Of a DNA stretch of 64,000 nucleotides, positions 26,309 to 34,498 are shown piece by piece. A program made the translations under genes and the position numbers. A model generated the notes under the pieces. It ran no database searches, was not told where the DNA came from, and worked only from the letters and a program-made list of their open reading frames with translations. Numbering within the stretch: the first letter of the stretch is position 1; every line of letters starts with the position of its first letter. The stretch is from positions 12,838-76,837 of the forward strand of contig JAZKDW010000036.1 of NCBI GenBank assembly GCA_040387375.1, given 5' to 3'. Origin of the DNA: JAZKDW01 sp040387375 (lineage in GTDB: Bacteria > Pseudomonadota > Gammaproteobacteria > Burkholderiales > Burkholderiaceae_D).

Positions 26309-26860
26309 TCAACCCTGCCACTGACGTACCCGGCTGACATCGAGATGGACAAAATTTGAGCGGGGATAATAACCGACACCGCCGCCTTGCAGTTTCAGCG
26401 CAGCGGCGCGCACCTGGCTGAGGTCCCGTCCCGGCACGCGGATATCGATTGCCTTTCCTTCCAGGTGCATGCTGTGCCTGGCGACGCCGCCGCTGCGCTC
26501 GGCCAGCATCGTATTGGTCGCTGGGGAACGATAGCCCGAGATGATATGGATGGCCTGGTTTGCATCGACCTCGTTGCCGACGTTGTGCAGGAAGTCGAGC
26601 AGGGCAGGGGAGATTTCCTTGATCTGGTCGTTGCGGTGGTCGCGCAGAACGCGGTTGATATCAGCCAGGCCATCGCGCTGATAATCACCGTCGGCCCAGT
26701 ACACGGCCTTGATTTTTTCCCCGGTATGGGTGTTATAAAAAGATAATGATTTTTCTGCCGTGATGATCTTGCGGGGTGCGGCGAATGCCGCGAAGGGGGC
26801 TGCGCTGGCGGCGGCGATCATTCCCATTTTCAGAAACTGGCGGCGGTTTGTCTTGTGCAT
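26309..26860 (-). CDS. DUF882/YcbK-type M15 peptidase-like protein with Tat signal
   Basis: 183 residues. The N-terminus NRRQFLKMG with a following hydrophobic AAASAAPFAAFAA is a twin-arginine export signal, so the protein acts in the periplasm. The body has the YcbK/peptidase M15-like features INRVLRDHRNDQ, IISGYRSPATN, SMHLEGKAIDIRVPG and NFVHLDVS, with His and Asp residues that would bind zinc. Family members are murein endopeptidases such as MepK. AGGA lies 6 nt before the ATG at 26860; the frame is open to 26893. It is monocistronic. Confidence 0.9.
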   Translation of the reverse strand: MHKTNRRQFLKMGMIAAASAAPFAAFAAPRKIITAEKSLSFYNTHTGEKIKAVYWADGDYQRDGLADINRVLRDHRNDQIKEISPALLDFLHNVGNEVDANQAIHIISGYRSPATNTMLAERSGGVARHSMHLEGKAIDIRVPGRDLSQVRAAALKLQGGGVGYYPRSNFVHLDVSRVRQWQG

Positions 26861-26982
26861 TGGGATCCTGTCTGTCGCGGTGAAGCTGGGCATGTTGCCC
26901 GCATGAAGGATCCCATTCTATGGGGCATCGGCTTTTTTTTCCACCTCTGTAACAATTACGTTGTGTTACCCCCGTAAATGTT

Positions 26983-27538
26983 GACTACCGGAAGCTGGCT
27001 AATTGGCCGTCGTTCCTGTTCGACCTGATGCCACAAGGGAAAGGCCGCCACACCCTGCCGGGAGAACTTGGCATTCCTGACGGACGGTCTGCGGATTGGC
27101 CACTGCTTTGCGCTGGCGCCTTCAACCCGATCGGTCGTCTTCGCATCGTGCTCAATCTGACGCTTGGCAATACGGATAACCATGCCCGCAATACCGCGGT
27201 CCAAGCCGTTGGAAACGAGGTGCGCCTGACACCGCTGTTTGACTTCGCTCCGATGTATCTGGTCAAGGACGGCATCGCGCGCGTTGCGCTGGAAGAATCC
27301 GGACAAGGTGGAAATCACCAACTGGGCCGACGTGCTCGCGGCCTTGCCGATAGACGCGGCGGAGCTTGCCGAAATCCGGCGCGCGCTATTTGCATTCTCC
27401 GGCAAAATCGACACGCTTGAAGACGTCATGGCAAAAAAAGGAGTGGACGACGACATTACGCACGCGCGGCATTACAGCATTCAGACGCAGCGTGACCAGT
27501 TGCGTGAACTGTCAACGCCCGGCAAGCGAAAAGGCTGA
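26983..27538 (+). pseudogene. hipA: Decayed HipA-family toxin gene
   Basis: The reading frame opens without a start at DYRKLANWPSFLFDLMPQGK, a HipA N-terminal segment. It continues to AGAFNPIGRLRIV and then jumps directly to LNLTLGNTDNHARN, which in intact HipA lies roughly 200 residues later and contains the kinase active site (NTDNHARN). A large internal deletion is therefore implied. After PLFDFAPMYLVKDGIARV the frame shifts (about 27290-27300) and the rest, RWKNPDKVEITNWADVLAAL to the TGA at 27536-27538, is in another frame. The start, middle and reading frame are all damaged, so no functional toxin is made. Confidence 0.78.
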
Positions 27539-27540
27539 CC

Positions 27541-27838
27541 ATGGATAAGCGAAGAAAACCACTGCCCGGGGAAGTGGCGCGCGCCGAGCGCATTCAATTT
27601 TACGAGAACATCGGAGCAGGCACGCTTTCATTGCAGGATGCTGTAAAAAAGATGCGTTCGATATCCGGCATGACCCAGCCTGAATTTGCAAAACATCGTG
27701 GCGTCAGTGTCCGGGTAATCAAGGAAAATTGAAGCAGGAACCGGCAACCCGACTATCAATTCGCTGAACCAGATCGCCAGTATATTCGCGCTGGAGGTGG
27801 CCTTCCGCCGCAAGCCGACTGCGGCAGATGCTGAATAA
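27541..27838 (+). pseudogene. hipB: HipB-like helix-turn-helix antitoxin gene, frameshifted
   Basis: Starts with ATG at 27541, 2 nt after the hipA remnant. It encodes a Cro/CI-type HTH (ISGMTQPEFAKHRGVSVRVIKE) and then hits TGA at 27730-27732. Removing one A from the AAAA run at 27725-27728 restores KEIEAGTGNPTINSLNQIAS and a natural end FRRKPTAADAE with TAA at 27836-27838. A one-base insertion in the homopolymer therefore explains the break. The truncated 63-residue product may still be made but lacks the last HTH helices. Confidence 0.75.
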
Positions 27839-27969
27839 CGCGGCATGTACGACGCCGCGCATGACGTTCGCTCCTCGCCGGTCACAACTCAGTGAAATCC
27901 AGGCCGGACTCCGCGCCCGGCAACCTCTTCACATCATGCCCCGCGTCTGATTTTCGCTTGCCATGTCGG

Positions 27970-27981
27970 CCGATTAATCGA
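27970..27981 (+). promoter_or_regulatory. GATTAATC box upstream of the Bug-aldolase promoter
   Basis: CCGATTAATCGA sits directly against the -35 hexamer at 27982. The same box, as the perfect palindrome CCGATTAATCGG, sits directly against the -35 at 31128. It may be a second regulator site. Confidence 0.45.
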
Positions 27982-28030
27982 TTGACATCCAGGCTTGCTG
28001 GCGCTTACCATGACAGTGGTACGTACAAGC
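27982..28030 (+). promoter_or_regulatory. Promoter with GntR/HutC-type operator (site A)
   Basis: TTGACA (27982-27987), an 18-nt spacer, TACCAT (28006-28011), then GTGGTACGTACAAGC (28016-28030) with the palindromic core GTACGTAC at 28019-28026, over the expected start of transcription. The whole arrangement is repeated at 31128-31177 with the same spacings. A site there should repress by blocking polymerase. Drives the Bug receptor and class II aldolase. Confidence 0.7.
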
Positions 28031-28055
28031 AGTCAAATAAAAATCAGGAGACAAG

Positions 28056-29024
28056 ATGAATTTCATGAAGGCCGCTACAAGAATTGCCGCCGGCACCTTG
28101 CTTGTTTGTTTCAGCTCGTTGGCCTCCGCGCAGAATTATCCTTCGCGTCCGGTAAGAGTGGTTGTCCCTTTTCCCGCTGGAACCGCGACCGATCTCTCCG
28201 CACGCGTGATCAGCCAGCAATTGCAGGCCACGTTTGGCCAGCCTTTTGTCGTTGACAACAAGCCCGGGGCGGGCGGATCGATCGGTGCGATGGAGGTGGT
28301 GCGCGCTGTACCTGATGGTTATACGCTCCTGTTCTCATCAAATTCGGCGCTGTCGTCCAACGTCGCGCTGCTCAAGAACATTCCGTATGACCCGAACAAG
28401 GATTTGTCTCCGATCGCGGGCGTCGCGATCACTGCTCTGGTGCTGATGGTCAGGCCGGATTTTCCGGCAAAAACGGTAGCGGAGTTCATCGCCTACGTAA
28501 AACAGAGGCCTGGAAAGCTGAGTGCCGGTTATGGCTCTTCCAGTTCGCAGGTTTCGCTCGCGATGCTCAACAGGATGGCGGGAATTGATGTGCTGGCCGC
28601 ACCCTACAAGGGAATGCCCGCTGCGGCAAACGATGTGATCGGCGGCACACTCGATTTCACTTTCATCGATATCGGCAATGCCATGGCACAGAGCAAGGGA
28701 GGACGCTTGCGCCCCCTCGCAATCAACACCGAGAAGCGCAACTCCCTGGTACCCGATTGGCCGACCCTGGCCGAGACATTGCCAGGATTTGATATTGCGG
28801 CATGGGTTGCCGTCGCCGGACCGGCGGGAATGCCGCCGCAGGTGATCGAGACCCTCAGCACGGGCATCGCCGCTGCGATAAAAACGCCCGATGTCACTCA
28901 GAAATTGGCCATCACGGGTTTCGCGCCGATGCCAATGAAGCCAGGCCAGCTCAAGACCTTTGTCGCCGATGAAATCGTCAAATGGAAACAGCTGGCGAAG
29001 GATGCCAATCTCGAAGCGCAATAA
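28056..29024 (+). CDS. TctC/Bug-family periplasmic solute-binding protein
   Basis: 322-residue secreted receptor. Signal peptide of about 25 residues ends SLASAQ; the mature start NYPSRPVRVVVPFPAGTATD is family-typical, as are VDNKPGAGGSIGA, TLLFSSNSALSSN, APYKGMPAAANDVIGG and PDWPTLAETLPGFDIAAWVAVAGPAG. AGGAGA lies 6 nt upstream. No TctAB membrane proteins are encoded here. It is the first gene after operator site A and is followed by a class II aldolase, so it likely delivers the carboxylate used by the regulon. Confidence 0.94.
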   Translation: MNFMKAATRIAAGTLLVCFSSLASAQNYPSRPVRVVVPFPAGTATDLSARVISQQLQATFGQPFVVDNKPGAGGSIGAMEVVRAVPDGYTLLFSSNSALSSNVALLKNIPYDPNKDLSPIAGVAITALVLMVRPDFPAKTVAEFIAYVKQRPGKLSAGYGSSSSQVSLAMLNRMAGIDVLAAPYKGMPAAANDVIGGTLDFTFIDIGNAMAQSKGGRLRPLAINTEKRNSLVPDWPTLAETLPGFDIAAWVAVAGPAGMPPQVIETLSTGIAAAIKTPDVTQKLAITGFAPMPMKPGQLKTFVADEIVKWKQLAKDANLEAQ

Positions 29025-29095
29025 TCGTCGCGGACGTGGAACCGTGCCGCGCGCCGGCGGCAGGCTCCTGCACGAACAAGAACAAGGAGAGCACA

Positions 29096-29932
29096 ATGGA
29101 GCCAACAATCCTCAATCCCAAGCTAACGAACGATGGATCGATCCTGGGCATGCAAGCCCCTGGCTTGATCCATTCGCGCCCGATTCGTGACCAGGTATCC
29201 GATGAAGAATGGCAGACCCGCGTCAACCTGGCGGCGGCCTATCGGCTGGTGGCGATGTACGGCATGACCGACATGATCTACAACCACATCACCGCGCGCG
29301 TGCCGGATGCCCCCGACGAATTCCTGATCAATGCATACGGCTTTCATTACAGCGAGATCACGGCGTCGAATCTGCACAAGATCAATCACGATGGCGAGTT
29401 CACCTTGCGCGCCAACACACACTATGGCATCAACTATCCGGGTTTCATCATCCACGGCGCCGTTCACATGGCGCGCCCCGACGTCCACTGCGTATTGCAT
29501 TCGCATAGCCGGGCCGGCATCGCCGTGGGGGCGATGAAGCAAGGCCTGTTACCGCTTTCAATCCTTGCCATGCGCTTTTACGGTCGTCTCGCTTATCACG
29601 ATTGCCAGGGAACGGTGGTGAACATCGGCGAACGCGAAAGCCTCGTCGCCGGACTCGGCGCGCGCAATGCCATGCTGCTTCGCAACCATGGCGTGATCGC
29701 CTGCGGCCCGACCATCGCCGAGGCCTTCAACACGCATTACATGCTCGACCAGGCGTGCAAGATCCAGGTCGAAGCCATGAGTACGGGCGCCGAACTGATC
29801 CTGCCATCCAGGGAAGTCGTCGAAGAGACGGCGCGGCAATTCGAGCCGAATACCCGCCGTCCGTTTGGCGTGATGGAATGGGACGCGATGCTGCGCCTGC
29901 TTGACCGCCAGGACCAGTCATACAGGGAGTGA
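29096..29932 (+). CDS. Class II aldolase/adducin-family protein
   Basis: 278-residue cytosolic zinc-dependent aldolase-like enzyme. Zinc ligands are visible in HSHSRAG and in LRNHGV, and the N-terminal NHITARVPDAPDEFLINAYG is typical of this subgroup, whose members include aldolases, epimerases and decarboxylases for hydroxy acids. AAGGAGAG precedes the ATG at 29096; the open frame begins at 28982 inside the Bug gene. 71 nt separate it from the Bug stop, so both are under operator site A. The substrate is unknown. Confidence 0.9.
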   Translation: MEPTILNPKLTNDGSILGMQAPGLIHSRPIRDQVSDEEWQTRVNLAAAYRLVAMYGMTDMIYNHITARVPDAPDEFLINAYGFHYSEITASNLHKINHDGEFTLRANTHYGINYPGFIIHGAVHMARPDVHCVLHSHSRAGIAVGAMKQGLLPLSILAMRFYGRLAYHDCQGTVVNIGERESLVAGLGARNAMLLRNHGVIACGPTIAEAFNTHYMLDQACKIQVEAMSTGAELILPSREVVEETARQFEPNTRRPFGVMEWDAMLRLLDRQDQSYRE

Positions 29933-29962
29933 GCGCGAGCCACAACATGACGACGGCTTGCA

Positions 29963-30964
29963 TCAGGCAAGCTGGCGCATGCTGGCATCGAGTCCTTTCA
30001 AGAGAGCGTACACGTGGTCGATCGTCGGGGTCGCCACTCCGTGATCACGTGCGAATTGCTGCAATTCGCCCAGGATGGCATCGACCTCGGTGGGCCGGGA
30101 TGCCAGCACGTCCTGCAGCATGGAAGGCTTGGTTCCCATTACCTTGTCGCCCCTGATCGCGCCGCCATTCTGGAGCGCCTGCGCTTCTGTTTCCAGGCAC
30201 GCGCTCAGGTCCCATCCCATGGCCAAGGCAGTGTTGGCGGCTTCTTCCGTCAGGCACCGGCTCAGCCTGACGAGGTCGGCCCGCCCCGCCACCTGCTGTA
30301 CATCAAGCCGGGTCAGCGCGCAGATCGGGTTCAGGGCCGCATTGCGCAGAAGTTTCGTCAAAACGTTCAGGCGGATATCCGATGAAGCCTCCGCGGCCAG
30401 GCCTGCGCGGCGGAGCAGGCCGACCGTTTTTTCCAGGCGCCCGCTCATCTGGTTGTCGGGCTCTCCCATTATCCAGCTGTTGTTGCCCCGATGGTAGATC
30501 TCGCCGGGTCCGGTAACCTCGTTCATTGAATAAACTGTGCACCCAAGGCTGCGCGACGCGCCGAGTCCTGTCCACAGCGAGCTATCGGGATCGACCAGCG
30601 CCATGTTGCGTGGAACGCCGGGCAAACCATGATGCCACCACCACGGCAGGCCATTGGTTACAAACACCGCATGACCATCAGGTTTGAGCAGGCGGGCAAT
30701 GCGCGGCCCGATCGCGACTAGGGCATGGGCCTTGAGTGTAATGAACACAATATCCTGAGGCGGCAGTTCCTCAGGATTATCGGTCGCGGCAGCGGGGAAG
30801 GCCACGCGCTCTTCACTCGGCGTGACCAGTTTCAAGCCGCGCGCGCGAATCGCATCGAGGTGCGCGCCACGGGCCACCACCGAGACTTCAATTGCCGGCA
30901 GCGACATGAGTTGAACCGCCAGGTTGCCGCCGATCGCGCCGGCGCCATATACACACACTTTCAT
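29963..30964 (-). CDS. Ketopantoate reductase (ApbA/PanE) family dehydrogenase
   Basis: 333-residue NAD(P)-dependent reductase. The N-terminal Rossmann motif is GAGAIGGNLAVQL (7-19); the C-terminal ApbA helical domain has KLLRNAALNPICALTRLD and GTKPSMLQDVLASRPTEVDAILGELQQFA. True PanE makes pantoate, but many paralogues in catabolic clusters reduce other 2-oxo acids. It is convergent with the aldolase and has its own GTACGTAC-like operator upstream (31043-31058), so it is likely catabolic rather than part of pantothenate synthesis. Confidence 0.88.
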   Translation of the reverse strand: MKVCVYGAGAIGGNLAVQLMSLPAIEVSVVARGAHLDAIRARGLKLVTPSEERVAFPAAATDNPEELPPQDIVFITLKAHALVAIGPRIARLLKPDGHAVFVTNGLPWWWHHGLPGVPRNMALVDPDSSLWTGLGASRSLGCTVYSMNEVTGPGEIYHRGNNSWIMGEPDNQMSGRLEKTVGLLRRAGLAAEASSDIRLNVLTKLLRNAALNPICALTRLDVQQVAGRADLVRLSRCLTEEAANTALAMGWDLSACLETEAQALQNGGAIRGDKVMGTKPSMLQDVLASRPTEVDAILGELQQFARDHGVATPTIDHVYALLKGLDASMRQLA

Positions 30965-31042
30965 TCAGCATTACCTTGATTTTGGTTCGATTCCGGGAGA
31001 CGTTTTTTGCTTGCGGCGCAACTGCCTGAAGTACGCCCAACC

Positions 31043-31091
31043 GCTTGTGCGTACAAGCGCAATAGTAGGCGGCGCCAATCATCGATGTCAA
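31043..31091 (-). promoter_or_regulatory. Promoter with GntR/HutC-type operator (site D) for the reductase
   Basis: Read on the minus strand: TTGACA (31091-31086), 18-nt spacer, TACTAT (31067-31062), then GCTTGTACGCACAAGC (31058-31043), an almost perfect 16-nt palindrome. The geometry is identical to sites A and B. It serves the leftward reductase gene, whose ATG lies 78 nt further on. Confidence 0.65.
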
Positions 31092-31115
31092 TCGAATTGA
31101 GCATTTGCATACCTG

Positions 31116-31127
31116 CCGATTAATCGG
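31116..31127 (+). promoter_or_regulatory. Palindrome CCGATTAATCGG upstream of the CoA-transferase promoter
   Basis: Perfect 12-nt palindrome abutting the -35 at 31128; nearly the same box abuts the -35 at 27982. Placed midway between the divergent promoters, it could bind an activator or a second repressor dimer. Confidence 0.45.
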
Positions 31128-31177
31128 TTGACATCCTTGATCGCTAACGCTTACCATGCCAATGGTACGTACAACCA
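31128..31177 (+). promoter_or_regulatory. Promoter with GntR/HutC-type operator (site B)
   Basis: TTGACA (31128-31133), 18-nt spacer, TACCAT (31152-31157), then TGGTACGTACAACCA (31163-31177) with core GTACGTAC at 31165-31172. It drives the CoA-transferase/acyl-CoA dehydrogenase/enoyl-CoA hydratase/MmgE run that starts at 31257. Confidence 0.7.
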
Positions 31178-31256
31178 GTCAAATAAAACACAAGCCGGCA
31201 AATCAGCGTGACTCCCGCTTTTTAATTAATTCACTATTGCCTTCTGGCGCCAACCT

Positions 31257-32450
31257 ATGATTGAAAAAATCCTTGCGGGATGCCGCGTCGTCGATCTGAC
31301 CCAGAATGTGGCCGGACCCTTTTGCACCCAGATACTGGGTGATTTCGGCGCCGAGGTCATCAAGGTCGAGCGGCCCAGGGGCGGCGACGACACGCGCGCC
31401 TGGCAGCCGCCGGAAATCGGCGGCAAATCGTCGACCTTCCTGGCGCTCAACCGCAACAAGAAAAGCATCTGCATCGACCTCGACAGCAGCGAAGGCCTGG
31501 CCGTATTGCACAAGCTGACCGCTAGCGCCGATGTCGTGATCCACTCGCTCAAGCCTGGCAGTGCCGAGGCGCGCGGGTTCGGTTTCGACGACCTGAAGCA
31601 GGTGAAGCCGGACCTGATCTACTGCGCCATCAGCGCCTTCGGCGAAGCCGGGCCCTTGCGTGAAATGCCGGGCTACGACCCGCTGATGCAGGCATTCAGC
31701 GGCATCATGAGCGTGACCGGCAATCCCGACGACGATCCGGTGCGTGTCAGCGTTTCGCTGATCGACATGGGCACAGGCATGTGGGCGGCGCTGGGCATCG
31801 TCGGCGCGATCTTGCATAAAAGCCGCACCGGCGAGGGCATGGAAGTGCGTGCCAGCCTGCTCGATACCGGCCTGTCCTGGATGACGGTTTTTATTGCCGG
31901 TTATCTCGCCTCCGGCAAGCTGCCGCAAAAAATGGGATCGGCGATGGCGATGACCTCGCCCTACGAATTGTTTAAAACTTCCGATGGCAATGTCTTTATC
32001 GCAGCCGGCAACGATCGACTGTTCGTGAAGGTGTGCGAGGCGCTCGGCTGTCCGGAACTGGCAACCGACGATCGATTTGTCACCAACAGCCGGCGCGTTG
32101 CGCAGCGCACTCTCGTGCACGAGTTGCTGGCGCAGCGGACCAGCGTGATGACAACCGCAAGCGCGGTTGATGCCTTGCGCAAGGTAGGCGCGCCGTGCAG
32201 CGAAATGAACAACCTGTCGCAGGCGCTTTCGCATGAGCAGGTGCATGCGGCCGGGATGATCGTCGACATGCCGGTTGAGGGTGCACCGCAGCACAAGGTG
32301 GTTGCGCTGCCTCTGTCGGCCAATGGACAACGCAGCAGCGCAAGGATTAAACCGCCTGCGCTGGGCGAACATACTGATGAAATACTCGCGGCGCACGGCT
32401 ATACGGCTGCGGAAATCGCCAGCCTCCGGCAGCGCACCGTCATTGCATGA
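31257..32450 (+). CDS. CaiB/BaiF (class III) CoA-transferase
   Basis: 397-residue enzyme that moves CoA between carboxylates through a mixed-anhydride on an Asp. Family marks: DLTQNVAGPFCTQILGDFGAEVIKVE at the N-terminus, NRNKKSICIDL, VVIHSLKPG and the catalytic-Asp motif in MPGYDPLMQAFSGIMS (Asp about 140). It is the first gene behind operator site B and precedes an acyl-CoA dehydrogenase, so it probably activates the imported acid to its CoA ester. A weak ribosome site precedes 31257. The protein is of normal length (about 400). Confidence 0.93.
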   Translation: MIEKILAGCRVVDLTQNVAGPFCTQILGDFGAEVIKVERPRGGDDTRAWQPPEIGGKSSTFLALNRNKKSICIDLDSSEGLAVLHKLTASADVVIHSLKPGSAEARGFGFDDLKQVKPDLIYCAISAFGEAGPLREMPGYDPLMQAFSGIMSVTGNPDDDPVRVSVSLIDMGTGMWAALGIVGAILHKSRTGEGMEVRASLLDTGLSWMTVFIAGYLASGKLPQKMGSAMAMTSPYELFKTSDGNVFIAAGNDRLFVKVCEALGCPELATDDRFVTNSRRVAQRTLVHELLAQRTSVMTTASAVDALRKVGAPCSEMNNLSQALSHEQVHAAGMIVDMPVEGAPQHKVVALPLSANGQRSSARIKPPALGEHTDEILAAHGYTAAEIASLRQRTVIA

Positions 32451-32507
32451 CGACGCCATTGCGCGGATAACGATCATCCATTTCTCTCACCCGGAGGCAG
32501 GTAACCC

Positions 32508-33668
32508 ATGAATTTTGCATATAGCGACACCCAGGAAGAAATTCGCACCGCTGTCGGCGCGCTGTGCGCGAATTTCGGGCTTGATTATTGGCGGCAATGC
32601 GACGAGGCATCCGCTTATCCGGAAGAATTCGTGTCGGCGATGGCCGAGGCCGGCTGGCTCGCGGCGCTGATCCCGGAAGAGTACGGCGGATCCGGCCTCG
32701 GTATCATGGATGCCTGCGTGATCCTGGAAACAGTCAATGCAAGCGGCGGCAACGGCGCCTGCTGCCATGCGCAAATGTACACGATGGCCTCGGTCCTGCG
32801 CCACGGTAGCGAAGAGCAAAAACGCAAGTACCTGCCGCGCATCGCCGACGGCAGCCTGCGCCTGCAAGCCTTCGGCGTCACCGAACCGGATGCCGGCTCC
32901 AACACCTTGCGCATCAAGACCTTCGCCCGCAAAGTGGACGGCGGATATGTGATCAACGGTCAGAAAATCTGGACTTCGCGTTACCTCCAGTCGCACATGT
33001 ACCTGCTGATCGTGCGCACGACGCCGTATGAGGAAGTGAAGAAAAAAACCGATGGGCTGAGCCTGTTCCTGGTCGACATCGAGAAGGCCGGCAAGTCATT
33101 GCAGGCAACGCCCATCAAGACCATGCTGAACCATCACACCAACCAGGTGTTCATCGACAACCTGGAGGTGAGCGACGATGCGCGCATCGGCGAGGAAGGC
33201 AAGGGATTCCAGTACCTGGTGGACTCGCTGAACTCGGAACGCCTGCTGGTCGCCAGCGAATCCATCGGCGATGGTAAATGGTTTGTCCAGCAGGCGACGA
33301 AATACGCGTGCGATCGGATGGTCTTCGAGCGGCCGATCGGCGCCAATCAGGGCATCCAGTTCCCGATTGCAAAAGCCTACATGAACGTGCAGGCGGCCGA
33401 ACTGATGCGCAACAAGGCGGCATCCCTGTTCGACAGCAACCTGCCATGCGGGCAGGAAGCGACTATGGTCAAATACCTGGCCAGCGAAGCATCGTGGGAA
33501 GCGGCGGAAGCGACGATGAGCACTTTTGGCGGTTATGGCTTCGCAAGCGAGTACCATATTGAACGCAAATGGAAGGAAGCCAGGCTGTTCCGCACCGCGC
33601 CGATCTCGAACAACCTGGTGTTGGCGCAAGTCGCGCAAAACATCCTCGGCATGCCACGCTCATACTGA
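32508..33668 (+). CDS. Acyl-CoA dehydrogenase family protein
   Basis: 386-residue flavoprotein; introduces a double bond alpha-beta to the CoA thioester. The FAD/substrate motif FGVTEPDAGSNTLRIKT, the middle KIWTSRYLQ and the C-terminal TFGGYGFASEYHIERKWKEARLFRTAPISNN are clear. At the position of the usual catalytic Glu (YEGT in SCAD/MCAD) this protein has RTAPIS, so the base is missing there and may sit elsewhere, as in isovaleryl-CoA dehydrogenase. GAGG lies 10 nt before the ATG. Its neighbours are the CoA-transferase (57 nt) and enoyl-CoA hydratase (27 nt). Confidence 0.92.
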   Translation: MNFAYSDTQEEIRTAVGALCANFGLDYWRQCDEASAYPEEFVSAMAEAGWLAALIPEEYGGSGLGIMDACVILETVNASGGNGACCHAQMYTMASVLRHGSEEQKRKYLPRIADGSLRLQAFGVTEPDAGSNTLRIKTFARKVDGGYVINGQKIWTSRYLQSHMYLLIVRTTPYEEVKKKTDGLSLFLVDIEKAGKSLQATPIKTMLNHHTNQVFIDNLEVSDDARIGEEGKGFQYLVDSLNSERLLVASESIGDGKWFVQQATKYACDRMVFERPIGANQGIQFPIAKAYMNVQAAELMRNKAASLFDSNLPCGQEATMVKYLASEASWEAAEATMSTFGGYGFASEYHIERKWKEARLFRTAPISNNLVLAQVAQNILGMPRSY

Positions 33669-33695
33669 CAACACATTCCACACCCGGGAGATACG

Positions 33696-34496
33696 ATGCA
33701 ATTCGACACCTTGCGAATCGAACCGGCCCCAGGCACCGCGCCAGCCGATGGCATCAGCATGCTGGTCATCAACCGGCCTGACGTGATGAACTCGATGAAT
33801 ACCGCGATGTACTACGAGTTGCGCACCGCGCTGCATCAGCTCGCCTATGACGACGCCCTGCGCGTGCTGATCCTCACGGGCGAGGGGACGCGGGCATTCT
33901 CGGCCGGCGGCGATCTGAAGGAGCGCAACGGCATGAGCGACGACACCTGGCGCAAGCAGCACCAGATCATCGAAGAGGTGTTTTTGGCGGTCAAGGATTT
34001 TCCGTTGCCGGTCATCGCGGCGGTCGAAGGCCATGCGCATGGCGGCGGATTCGAGTTGGCGATGATGACCGATTTCATCGTCGCGTCGGAGGCGGCGACC
34101 TTTTCGCTGGCCGAAGTCAAGCGCGGCATCCTGCCCGGCGGCGGCGGTGTGCAGAACCTGGTGCGCGCAGCCGGCATGCGGCGTGCCAAGCAGCTGCTGT
34201 ACACCGGCGATAAATTTTCCGGCACCGAGGCGGCGGCGTGGGGCGTGGTCAATGAACTGACGGCAGCGGGCGGCGCGGTAGCCGCCGCGCTTGCGATCGC
34301 GCGGCGCATCGTCGAGGCGGCGCCGATGTCGGTGCGTTATACGAAACTGAGCGCATCGCGCGGCGGCGAGGTCGATTTTCACACCGGCTACGCAATGGAC
34401 ATTGCGGCCTACAACGTGCTGGTGTCCTCGGATGACCGGCTCGAAGGTGTAGCCGCATTTAATGAAAAGCGCGCACCGCGCTGGAGAAATCGCTAA
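33696..34496 (+). CDS. Enoyl-CoA hydratase/isomerase family protein
   Basis: 266-residue crotonase-fold enzyme. Oxyanion-hole segments AFSAGGDLKE (about 67) and EGHAHGGGFELAMMTDF (about 110) are complete, with the Glu of GGGFELA in a catalytic position, followed by the typical GILPGGGGVQNLVRAAG. It would hydrate the enoyl-CoA made by the preceding dehydrogenase. GGGAG precedes the ATG at 33696. Followed by the MmgE/PrpD gene 2 nt later, so translation is probably coupled. Confidence 0.93.
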   Translation: MQFDTLRIEPAPGTAPADGISMLVINRPDVMNSMNTAMYYELRTALHQLAYDDALRVLILTGEGTRAFSAGGDLKERNGMSDDTWRKQHQIIEEVFLAVKDFPLPVIAAVEGHAHGGGFELAMMTDFIVASEAATFSLAEVKRGILPGGGGVQNLVRAAGMRRAKQLLYTGDKFSGTEAAAWGVVNELTAAGGAVAAALAIARRIVEAAPMSVRYTKLSASRGGEVDFHTGYAMDIAAYNVLVSSDDRLEGVAAFNEKRAPRWRNR

Positions 34497-34498
34497 TC

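Noticed and set aside
31203..32477. 424-codon frame on the minus strand
   Set aside because: Antisense to the CaiB-type CoA transferase and lacking any motif or ribosome site.
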